DNA of 64,000 nt from Stieleria maiorica (GTDB lineage: Bacteria; Planctomycetota; Planctomycetia; Pirellulales; Pirellulaceae), in NCBI RefSeq assembly GCF_008035925.1, contig NZ_CP036264.1, forward strand, positions 829,774 through 893,773, given 5' to 3'. The stretch's first letter is position 1, and each line of letters opens with the position of its first letter. Shown piece by piece: positions 36,096-43,876 of this stretch. Made by a program: the position numbers and the translations under genes. The notes under the pieces were generated by a model, which was not told the DNA's origin, searched no databases, and worked only from the letters and a program-made list of their open reading frames with translations.

Positions 36096-36514
36096 CGCGC
36101 CACCCCGATTTCGATGCCCACTTTCTATCGCGACTCAGCGACCTGCTGACGAACAGGGCGTTCCCGCTCGCGCTGGCGTTTGCTAGCTCGTGTTCGGCAC
36201 GCTCGTGCCTGAGACGTGGACGTACATTCCCCCGCCCATTCATGTTGTCGAATGCACGGAGCATCAATTCCAATGATTTAATGATCTTTACGGTCATCCA
36301 CAACCTTATCCGCCCCGAAGGGCGTGTTAAGTATGCGGATCGGGAGTGCCGGTTGTCCCTCAGATTGAAACATTTCGATCAGATCTATCCTGCGATCGAT
36401 CGTCTTGTGCTGATCACAAGCGAAGGTTTGGGGCAACAAGAGACATTGGCGACGAACGGAAGACGATTTGTGATCTGACGATCGAGCCGCGCACCGAAGG
36501 ACGACCCAGAAACA
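36096..36514. other. Divergent promoter region of the signalling locus
   Basis: A 419-base gap between the TonB-receptor operon and the divergent hybrid kinase. It is more AT-rich than its flanks and should hold both promoters. The only clear motif is a short palindrome given separately. I found no gene; a 150-codon plus-strand frame starting inside the receptor has no family features. Confidence 0.55.
36404..36420. promoter_or_regulatory. Candidate operator palindrome
   Basis: CTTGTG and its complement CACAAG are separated by five bases, about 95 bases upstream of the hybrid kinase start. Its place in the shared promoter region suggests a regulator-binding site. The arms are short and could occur by chance. 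Confidence 0.25.
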
Positions 36515-38374
36515 ATGATGGATGACGCATCTAGGACGAGCACCAGGACCAGCGGCGGACAACTCGTCGACGAGCCCCCACGGTCGCGAATCATCATCAT
36601 CGATGACAACACCGCGATTCACGATGACTTTCGCAAGATTTTGTGTGACGATTCCGGCGGTGATTCGGAATTGGACTCACTGGAAGTCTCCCTGTTCGGC
36701 ACTTCCTCGCGCCAGGCCAGGGCGTCCCGGTCGTACGAATTGGCATCCGCCTATCAAGGTGAAGACGGATACCGGATGGTGTGCGAGGCGATCGAAGAGG
36801 GGCGTCCCTTCAGCACGGCGTTCGTCGACATGCGGATGCCCCCGGGCTGGGACGGCGTGGAGACGATCCGTCACCTGTGGAAGGCCGATCCCGATCTGCA
36901 AGTTCTGATTTGCACCGCGTTCTCGGATTATTCCTGGTCGGAAATCGTCGAGGAACTCGGCCACAGCGACCAGTTGCTGATTCTGCGAAAACCCTTCGAC
37001 GCCGCAGAGGTTTCTCAGATCGCGGCGGCGATGACCAAAAAAAGAAAGCTGACCGAAGCGTCCCGAAACACCGTCGCCGACCTGGAAGAAACCGTTGCCG
37101 CGAAGACGAACGAGCTTCGTCGCGAGATGAAGCAACGGGAACTGGCGCAGCAACTGTTGCTGGAAAAAGAAAAACAGCTGCGTGAATCCCAAAAACTGGA
37201 AGCGGTCGGGATGTTGGCCGGCGGGATCGCGCATGAGTTCAACAATCTGTTGCAGATCATTCTTTCCTATGCGCAATTCGGAATCGACTCCACCCAGGCG
37301 GGCGAACCGTTGCACCAAGATCTGAAATGCATCCTCAAGGCCGGGGAGCGCGCCAGTTCATTGACGCGTCAATTGCTCGGCTTCAGTCGCCGCAAACCGC
37401 TGTGCTGTGTGGATATCAACGTCAATGATGTGATCGCCGAATTGGTTGCCCTGGCCAAGCCGCTACTGGGGTCTCGGATCACGCTTCGCCAAAACCTGCA
37501 TCCCCACTCGGTGATCGTGCATGCCGATTCGGTCGAACTGCAGCAAGCGCTGCTGAATTGTTGTATCAATTCACGCGACGCGATGGACGGTACCGGCGAG
37601 CTGACGTTGTCGACCGAACCGGTGGATCTGGATGAAGCGTATTGTCGCAAAGACGAGGTGCTCAAACCCGGGCCGTTCGTTCGGATTTCAATTTCTGATA
37701 CCGGCAGCGGAATGCCACCGAACGTGTTGGAGCGGATCTTTGAGCCTTTCTTCACGACCAAGGAAGTCGGGTCGGGAACAGGGCTGGGAATGGCGATGGT
37801 CTACGGGTTGGTGAAACAGCACCAAGGGCACATCGAGGTCGAATCCGAAGTCGGTGTGGGCACGACGTTTCGAATCTTATTGCCCGCGGTCAAGACGACT
37901 GCGAAAGAGAAGGAGCAAGTGCGACCGGTCGCCGACCGAACTATGGACGACAGCGGCAGCTTCGGAACGATCTTGGTCGCCGACGACGAAGAACTGTTGC
38001 GACAAGTCAGCAAGCGGATCCTGCAACACGCCGGATACGACGTGGTGTTGGCCAGCGATGGACAAGAAGCCGTCGACCGTGTCGAACAATTGGCCGGCCA
38101 GATCGATCTGGCCATCCTGGATGTCATGATGCCCAACATGACCGGGCGCGAAGCGTGCACCCGCATCGCAGAGAGCAATCCGAATCTGCCGCTGTTGTTC
38201 TGTACAGGCCATGACCCCGAAGTCGCTCAAAAGGGTGAAGTCCCGCCCGGCTATCCGGTCGTTCACAAGCCCTTCACCCCCGACCATCTGCTTTCGTCGG
38301 TCCGCGAGATCCTGGACGAGCACCAGAGACTGCTTCAAGAACGCAGAGACGTTAATTCGGCGACGACGGTGTGA
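36515..38374 (+). CDS. Hybrid histidine kinase with receiver domains at both ends
   Basis: 619 residues, soluble. An N-terminal receiver (about 24-175) keeps Asp30-Asp31, phosphoacceptor Asp105 in FVDMRMPP and Lys159 in LRKPFD. A coiled coil (180-228) leads to HisKA with His240 (GGIAHEFNNLLQI) and an HATPase domain (NSRDA, DTGSGM, GSGTGLG). The C-terminal receiver (485-600) has Asp490-491, Asp536 in LDVMMP and Lys585 in HKPFT. There is no membrane segment or DNA-binding domain. It could accept phosphate on the first receiver from the CHASE8 kinase encoded divergently, and relay it through its own core. The output partner is not encoded beside it. Confidence 0.93.
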   Translation: MMDDASRTSTRTSGGQLVDEPPRSRIIIIDDNTAIHDDFRKILCDDSGGDSELDSLEVSLFGTSSRQARASRSYELASAYQGEDGYRMVCEAIEEGRPFSTAFVDMRMPPGWDGVETIRHLWKADPDLQVLICTAFSDYSWSEIVEELGHSDQLLILRKPFDAAEVSQIAAAMTKKRKLTEASRNTVADLEETVAAKTNELRREMKQRELAQQLLLEKEKQLRESQKLEAVGMLAGGIAHEFNNLLQIILSYAQFGIDSTQAGEPLHQDLKCILKAGERASSLTRQLLGFSRRKPLCCVDINVNDVIAELVALAKPLLGSRITLRQNLHPHSVIVHADSVELQQALLNCCINSRDAMDGTGELTLSTEPVDLDEAYCRKDEVLKPGPFVRISISDTGSGMPPNVLERIFEPFFTTKEVGSGTGLGMAMVYGLVKQHQGHIEVESEVGVGTTFRILLPAVKTTAKEKEQVRPVADRTMDDSGSFGTILVADDEELLRQVSKRILQHAGYDVVLASDGQEAVDRVEQLAGQIDLAILDVMMPNMTGREACTRIAESNPNLPLLFCTGHDPEVAQKGEVPPGYPVVHKPFTPDHLLSSVREILDEHQRLLQERRDVNSATTV

Positions 38375-38782
38375 GTCGTGTGAACGGTAGTGGACGACGC
38401 GAGGAGTCCTCGCAATGCAACCCGAATGGACTCGTCGCCTCGTCCACTACCGGAAAACCGAGCTGCGACGGTCGCCGTGTTCTCCGAACTCGGAGCGTAC
38501 GCGAAAAAGCGAAACTTCGCCCCGCGCCGACCTCGGAGAGGGCGGCGACGGTCCGCCGCACGCGAAGATAAAGCTGCGGCACACTATTGGTGCTGCGTTC
38601 CCATGCGATCTTCGGGTTCATGGGTGGGTGACTTTGGCTCGTCGCGTCCGCCCCTTTTATCGGTGATCGTGTGGTGAGCGGTGGGGCGTTGAAGTAGGAT
38701 AGGGACGCCTCCCGGATTCCGACTCCCACCCCTCTCCCACCTTACCGATGAATCGGCCCTGTTTTTCAGCGGCGCGATTCGG
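38375..38782. other. Repeat-rich intergenic region
   Basis: A 408-base gap before the RND adaptor gene. The first part is a fold-back repeat given separately. A second imperfect inverted pair follows (GGTCGCCGTGTTCTCCGA near 38.47 kb against TCGGAGAGGGCGGCGACGG near 38.55 kb). The last ~150 bases should hold the RND promoter. A 125-codon minus-strand frame is a translation of these repeats and was not called. Confidence 0.6.
38385..38452. repeat. Fold-back repeat with 25-bp arms
   Basis: Left arm CGGTAGTGGACGACGCGAGG plus five bases; right arm is its complement with two mismatches. The spacer is 18 bases. A partial copy of the left arm and spacer, in inverted orientation, lies at 43.85 kb, so this is a dispersed family. 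Confidence 0.8.
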
Positions 38783-40102
38783 ATGCTGTTCATGTCCAAA
38801 TCGCCATTTGTCCGTCGCGCCCTGTGGTGCGGCACGTTGGCAGTCACGTTGTTGATTGTCGATGGGGTGCCCGCCCAGATTCCCGGGCCGTCCGAACCAG
38901 AAAACCTTCAGCCGGTGATGGCGTGCCGCGTCCGCACGGGGCAGGCCAAGTCGGCCTATCAGCTGTTGGGCACGGTGACGCCCAGTCGGACCACCACGAT
39001 CGGTTATTCGTTGCCGGGGCGATTGCGCACCTTGCACGCCAAACGCGGCGATCGGCTTGCCGCCGGCGATGCCGTGGCGGATTTACAGACCGATGTGATT
39101 CAAATCGAACTTGCCGCCGCCAAAGCGGAATTGCGTTTGGTCCAACAGCAACTCGCCGAGTTGGAATCCGGATCACGACAGGAAGACATCGCCGAAGCCA
39201 AGGCCAGGATGGAAGCCGCCGGTGCGATCGCGCGTCGGTCGGCCAGCCAGCTGGAACGGCTGTCCAAACTGGTGCGATCCAAAGCCGCCTCGGTCGAAGA
39301 ACTGGACGTGGCGACGGCGGAGGCGAATTCGTCGCAGCAGTTGTTGCAGGCGGCGACCATCGCCCATGCCCGATTGGTCGCCGGGCCGCGGGTCGAGCAA
39401 GTCGCCCAGGCCCAGGCGCGTGTGGATCTGCAACGCGAACAAGTTCGCCTGCTCGAAGACCGGCTCAACAAGCACACGCTGATCGCACCTTTCGACGGTT
39501 ACGTCACGGCCGAGTACACCGAAGCGGGCGCTTGGATCACCGCCGGCGATCCGGTCGTCGACTTGATCGAACTGGACACCGTCCGCGTCGAAGTCGCTGT
39601 CCCGGCCGCCCAAGTGGTTTCGCTGCGTCCGGGGCAAACGATCCATGTGGAATTCGACGCGCGGCCGGGCGAATTACTGCTCGGGCAACTCGAACGCATC
39701 GTGCCCGCCGCCGACACGCGGGCGCGAACGTTCCCGGTGTTGGTGCGGATCAAAAACCGAATCGACAACGGGATCCCGATGCTGATGTCCGGGATGGTCG
39801 TGCGGATGGATTTGCCGATCGGGCCGGAAGTCGAGCTGACGTTCGTGCCGACCGATGCGATCGTCCTGGACGGCCAGCAACAGTCGGTGTTCGTCGTCGA
39901 TGCCGATCGTGCCGCCGCCTCCACAGCGGAGCAACCGAAACAGGCGGCCGTCGTCCGCAAAGTGCCGGTCAAGCTGGGCGTCGCGCAAGGAGATTGGATT
40001 TCGGTCCGCGGTGATCTGCCGGCCGACGCCATCGTCGTCACGCGGGGCAACGAACGTTTGGCGGCCGGACAGTCTGTGGAGGTCACCGTCTCGGACGGTT
40101 GA
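38783..40102 (+). CDS. RND efflux periplasmic adaptor protein
   Basis: 439 residues with a signal peptide (FVRRALWCGTLAVTLLIV, cleavage near VPAQI). A lipoyl-type half-motif (LRTLHAKRGDRLAAGDAV) leads to a long alpha-helical hairpin (about 110-225), then the second half (LIAPFDGYVTAEYTEAGAWI) and beta-barrel. The membrane-proximal domain ends with RKVPVKLGVAQGDW. This is the membrane fusion protein of tripartite pumps. It probably bridges the RND pump encoded by the next gene, which starts overlapping its stop, to an outer-membrane channel not encoded here. Confidence 0.9.
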   Translation: MLFMSKSPFVRRALWCGTLAVTLLIVDGVPAQIPGPSEPENLQPVMACRVRTGQAKSAYQLLGTVTPSRTTTIGYSLPGRLRTLHAKRGDRLAAGDAVADLQTDVIQIELAAAKAELRLVQQQLAELESGSRQEDIAEAKARMEAAGAIARRSASQLERLSKLVRSKAASVEELDVATAEANSSQQLLQAATIAHARLVAGPRVEQVAQAQARVDLQREQVRLLEDRLNKHTLIAPFDGYVTAEYTEAGAWITAGDPVVDLIELDTVRVEVAVPAAQVVSLRPGQTIHVEFDARPGELLLGQLERIVPAADTRARTFPVLVRIKNRIDNGIPMLMSGMVVRMDLPIGPEVELTFVPTDAIVLDGQQQSVFVVDADRAAASTAEQPKQAAVVRKVPVKLGVAQGDWISVRGDLPADAIVVTRGNERLAAGQSVEVTVSDG

Positions 40103-43100
40103 GTGACGTGTTTGAAATCCTGATTCGAAACCCGGTGAAGGTCTACGTCGGCGCGATTCTTGCCGCGATGTTCGGCACGCTGTCGCTGGGGTTGATCCCA
40201 AAGCAACTCGTTCCGGAAGTCCAAAACCCAGTGCTGACCATCGAAACTCGATGGCCGGGGGCCAGTCCCCAAGAAATCGAACGCGAAATCGTGCTCGAGC
40301 AGGAGGAGCAGCTGCAGGGCGTCGAAGGGCTGGTCAAACTATCGTCCAGCTGTCGTGTTTCCTCGGCCGAAGTCACGCTGGAATTTGAGATCGGCACCAA
40401 CATCGATGACGCACTGGCGCGGGTCAACACACGTCTACAACAAGTGCGTGAGTATCCGCTGGATGCCAGTGAACCGGTGATCGAAGCGGCCGACTTAAGT
40501 GCCCAACCGATCGCGCGGTTCGCACTGACGCCCCGGCCGCCGACCGGCCAAGCGATCGCCGAATTCCAGGCGGCCCACCCCGAGATCGCCGAACTGCTGG
40601 AACCGGCACGCTTGGCCAGCAATTCCGCCCTCCGCGTGTTTCGTTTGCAGAACTGTTTGAACGAACACCTCGCGGCGCACCCGGCGCTGGAAGCGCTCAG
40701 CCCACCGCCGGTGGATCTGGAAAAGCTCCGCAAGCTTTCCGAAGACTTTGTCGAAGCAAGACTGGAGCGCGTGCCGGGGGTTTCCAACGCCGAGACGCGC
40801 GGCGGCCGCGAAGAAGAACTGCAGGTGATCGTCGACCCGGCAAAACTGGCGGCGCGGCAGATCACGATCCGCCAAGTCCGCGAGGCGCTCAATCGGCAAA
40901 ACAGCGACACGACCGCCGGTGATTTCTTCCAAGGCAAACGGACCTGGGTGATTCGAACACTGGGCCAGTTTCGCGATCCCGAACAAGTCAAACAACAATT
41001 GTTGGTCTCCGATGGCAACACACGGGTCTATGTCGGTGACGTCGCGGAGGTCAAGCTGGGTTACAAGGACCGCGAAAGTATCGCCCGACGCTATGGTACC
41101 GAAAGCATCAGTTTGAGCGTCGGCCGGGTCAGCGGCGCGAACGTGATGGAGGTGATGAAGGGGCTGCGAGTTGCCAATCGCGAATTGAACCAAGGGGTGC
41201 TCGCGCGCGAAGGATTGGAGTTGTTTCAGTACTACGACGAGACCGAGTACATCGAATCGGCGATTTCGCTGGTGGTGCAAAACATGCTGATCGGAAGCGC
41301 CGCGACGATCATCATCTTGATGTTGTTCTTGCACTTCAGCCGTGCGACCGTTTTGGCCAGCGTGGCGATCGCAGCGACCGCCGTCGCGTCGGTGTATGTG
41401 TCGCCCTGGTTTTACGTCGGCACGGTGTTGTTGATTTTTGTGCTCGGCTACCGGATCGCACGCGGGGCCCTGGTCGCTGCGGTGGCAATCCCGATCAGTA
41501 TCGCCGGGGCGTTTCTGTGCATGACGCTGTTGGGCCGATCATTGAACGTCATTTCACTCGCAGGGATGGCGTTCGCCGTCGGGATGCTGGTCGACAACGC
41601 GGTCGTGGTGCTGGAGAACATCACGCGGCGGAAGCAGTCCGGGGAGAATGCGTTTGTGGCATCGTCGCGTGGTGCCGGCGAAGTCGCCGGCGCGATCATC
41701 GCGTCAACATTGACGACGATCGCCGTGTTCCTGCCGGTGATTTTTGTTCAGGCCACCGCAGGGCAGTTGTTTCGAGACATCGCGTTGGCGATCAGTTGTG
41801 GCATCGCGTTTTCGATGCTGGTTTCTTTTACCGTGATCCCCACGGCCGCCTCACGATTGTTCGCCCGTCGCGGTGGCGGGAATGAATCGCAGCCGGCCGC
41901 CGGCGACACCGATGTAGACACGCATCGCAATGGCGATTCAGAGGGCTGGTTCGAGCGGGTGGTCCGCGGTGCCGCGGGGTTGTTGGTCGGTTCGGTCGTC
42001 GGTCTGAACACCTGGGTGCTGCGGTCGCGATTGCGCTCCGTTGCAGTCGTTTTGGTGATGACGGGAATCTCCGTCGGACTGAGCTATCTGTTGTGGCCGA
42101 AGGTCGAGTACCTGCCGACGGGGAATCGCAATTTCGTGTTCGCGCGGTTTTCGATTCCCGCCGGCTATAACTTGGACGAACTTTCCGACATCGGGGCGAT
42201 CGTCGAAGACCGGTTGCGGCCGCTTTGGGATGTCGATGAAGGCAGTGGTCCGGTCGACGGATCCGACGCACCGGTGTTGGATTATTACTTCTGTTCGATC
42301 CGCGAACGCAGCCTGTTCATGGGGTTTCGCGCCCGGGATGCCGAGCGGGCGTCGGAGCTGGTGCCATTGATTCGCAAGGCCGGCGCAGATTTGCCGGGGA
42401 TTCGCGTGATGGCGTCCCAGTCCAGCTTGTTCGGACGCGGCATGTCCGGCGGCAGAACCATCGATGTCGAAATCTCCGGTCCCGAACTGGAGCAATTGGT
42501 CGTCATCGCCGGACGCGTGCTCGATGACGTCGAACGGTTGATGCCCGACGCCCAAGCGACGGCCCAGCCGAGTCTGGAGTTGTCCAGCCCCGAGATCCAT
42601 CTCCGGCCCAAGTTGTTGGCGGCGTCGGAAATGGGCATCGACACGACGTCGCTGGGGTACGTCGCCGACGCGATGGTCGACGGCGCTTATGCCGGCGACT
42701 ACTACGTCGGCGGCGACAAGATCGACATGACGATCAAGGGACCGACCGGACGCAATGCCGACCCGCAAGCGTTGATGTCGCTGCCGCTGGCGACCGGTGA
42801 CGGTGAAGTCGTGCCGTTGATGGCCGTGGCTCAAATGCAATATGGCAGCGGACCCGAACAGATTCAACGGCGTGAACGATTGCGGTCGATCACCGTCGAG
42901 GTCAGTCCGCCGGATGACATGCCGTTGGAAGCGGCGATGGAACTGGTCAGCGGCCAGATCGTCGCGCCGCTGGTCGACGAGGGCACGATCGGCAACGAGT
43001 ACTTTGTGGCGCTGTCAGGCACCGCCGATAAATTGCGCCAAGCTTGGGACGCACTGCGTTTCAATATTCTGATGGCCGTCGTGATCACGTACCTGTTGAT

Positions 43101-43623
43101 GGCCGCGCTGTTCGAATCCTGGCTGTACCCCTTTGTGGTCATCTTCAGCGTGCCGTTGGGAGCCGTCGGCGGCATCGTCGGATTGTGGATGCTGAACTTT
43201 TTCGTCCCCCAATCGCTGGATGTGCTGACGATGCTGGGCTTCATCATCTTGATCGGCACCGTGGTCAATAACGCGATCTTGATCGTCCACCAATCTCTGG
43301 TGCACATGCGCGAAGAGCACCTCGCGCCGATCGAAGCGGTGCCGATGAGTGTCCGCACGCGGATTCGTCCGATTTGCATCACGACGTTGACGACGGTGCT
43401 GGGGCTGTTGCCGTTGGTCGTGTTCCCGGGAGCCGGGAGCGAGCTGTATCGCGGTTTGGGCGTCGTCTTCTTGGGCGGAATGATCGTGTCGACCTGTTTC
43501 ACACTGGTGCTTGTGCCCGTCGTCTTTGTGTTGTTGATGGACCTCCGCACCGCACTGAAGCTGTCGCCCGAATCGATGCACCTGCCCGGTGAGTCGTGGG
43601 ATCGCATTCCAGCCTGTCAATAA
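40099..43623 (+). CDS. RND-family efflux pump, inner-membrane subunit
   Basis: 1,174 residues. It starts at a TTG overlapping the adaptor stop (TTGA), or at a GTG nine bases on. The first helix (VYVGAILAAMFGTLSLGLIP) is followed by the large porter domain (LEFEIGTNIDDALARVNTRLQ and LSKVPG-like RLERVPGVSNAETRG). The helix-four proton-relay motif GMLVDNAVVVLENI contains the conserved Asp; a second large porter domain (about 680-985) precedes the last five helices. It belongs to the heavy-metal/hydrophobe efflux clade rather than SecDF. The last ten codons lie in a repeat-like sequence also seen at 47.07 kb. Confidence 0.93.
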   Translation: MSDVFEILIRNPVKVYVGAILAAMFGTLSLGLIPKQLVPEVQNPVLTIETRWPGASPQEIEREIVLEQEEQLQGVEGLVKLSSSCRVSSAEVTLEFEIGTNIDDALARVNTRLQQVREYPLDASEPVIEAADLSAQPIARFALTPRPPTGQAIAEFQAAHPEIAELLEPARLASNSALRVFRLQNCLNEHLAAHPALEALSPPPVDLEKLRKLSEDFVEARLERVPGVSNAETRGGREEELQVIVDPAKLAARQITIRQVREALNRQNSDTTAGDFFQGKRTWVIRTLGQFRDPEQVKQQLLVSDGNTRVYVGDVAEVKLGYKDRESIARRYGTESISLSVGRVSGANVMEVMKGLRVANRELNQGVLAREGLELFQYYDETEYIESAISLVVQNMLIGSAATIIILMLFLHFSRATVLASVAIAATAVASVYVSPWFYVGTVLLIFVLGYRIARGALVAAVAIPISIAGAFLCMTLLGRSLNVISLAGMAFAVGMLVDNAVVVLENITRRKQSGENAFVASSRGAGEVAGAIIASTLTTIAVFLPVIFVQATAGQLFRDIALAISCGIAFSMLVSFTVIPTAASRLFARRGGGNESQPAAGDTDVDTHRNGDSEGWFERVVRGAAGLLVGSVVGLNTWVLRSRLRSVAVVLVMTGISVGLSYLLWPKVEYLPTGNRNFVFARFSIPAGYNLDELSDIGAIVEDRLRPLWDVDEGSGPVDGSDAPVLDYYFCSIRERSLFMGFRARDAERASELVPLIRKAGADLPGIRVMASQSSLFGRGMSGGRTIDVEISGPELEQLVVIAGRVLDDVERLMPDAQATAQPSLELSSPEIHLRPKLLAASEMGIDTTSLGYVADAMVDGAYAGDYYVGGDKIDMTIKGPTGRNADPQALMSLPLATGDGEVVPLMAVAQMQYGSGPEQIQRRERLRSITVEVSPPDDMPLEAAMELVSGQIVAPLVDEGTIGNEYFVALSGTADKLRQAWDALRFNILMAVVITYLLMAALFESWLYPFVVIFSVPLGAVGGIVGLWMLNFFVPQSLDVLTMLGFIILIGTVVNNAILIVHQSLVHMREEHLAPIEAVPMSVRTRIRPICITTLTTVLGLLPLVVFPGAGSELYRGLGVVFLGGMIVSTCFTLVLVPVVFVLLMDLRTALKLSPESMHLPGESWDRIPACQ

Positions 43624-43629
43624 TGGCTC

Positions 43630-43826
43630 GGGCATGCGTGTTGGTGTACAGGCTTCAGGCCAATACCGCTAAGTTAACCGTTGTTTCCTGCGGGGAGGGC
43701 CCGTAGGCTCGCGCCAAACGGCTGATCATCGTCCGACATCAGCCGGTTCGCGCCAGCGTCCGGGCTTCTCCCTCGGCCTTAACCTAGCGGAATTGGCCTA
43801 AAGGCTAGACACCAACACGTCGGCCC
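43630..43826. mobile_element. Long fold-back (MITE-like) inverted-repeat element
   Basis: Nearly the whole 197 bases folds on itself. Outer arms run GTGTTGGTGTACAGGCTT on the left and pair with the complement of AGGCTAGACACCAACAC on the right, continuing through CAATACCGCTAAGTTAAC. Inner arms pair CGCGCCAAACGGCTGAT with ATCAGCCGGTTCGCGCC. Mismatches are spread through the arms. It has no coding sequence, begins seven bases after the RND stop, and looks like a non-autonomous element. Confidence 0.75.
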
Positions 43827-43851
43827 GTGCCATTCGGATTGCGAACTGCGC

Positions 43852-43876
43852 GGACTCCTCGCGTCGTCCGCTACTG
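43852..43876. repeat. Partial copy of the 38.4-kb repeat
   Basis: GGACTCCTCGCGTCGTCCGC followed by TACTG is the inverse of the left arm at 38.385 kb with two or three changes, and the flanking CATTCGGATTGCG also matches its spacer. Its last six bases overlap the end of the hydrolase gene. Confidence 0.7.

Noticed and set aside
36026-36478. 150-codon plus-strand frame in the divergent promoter region
   Set aside because: It starts inside the TonB receptor gene in the opposite sense and has no recognisable domain or ribosome site.
38352-38729. 125-codon minus-strand frame in the gap before the RND genes
   Set aside because: It is a translation of fold-back and other repeats and overlaps the hybrid kinase end. 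No conserved residues or start signal.
43630-43826. Interpretation of the fold-back element as an RNA gene or riboswitch
   Set aside because: It follows a gene end, has a related arm elsewhere in the window and shows arm decay; repeat-element origin explains it better.
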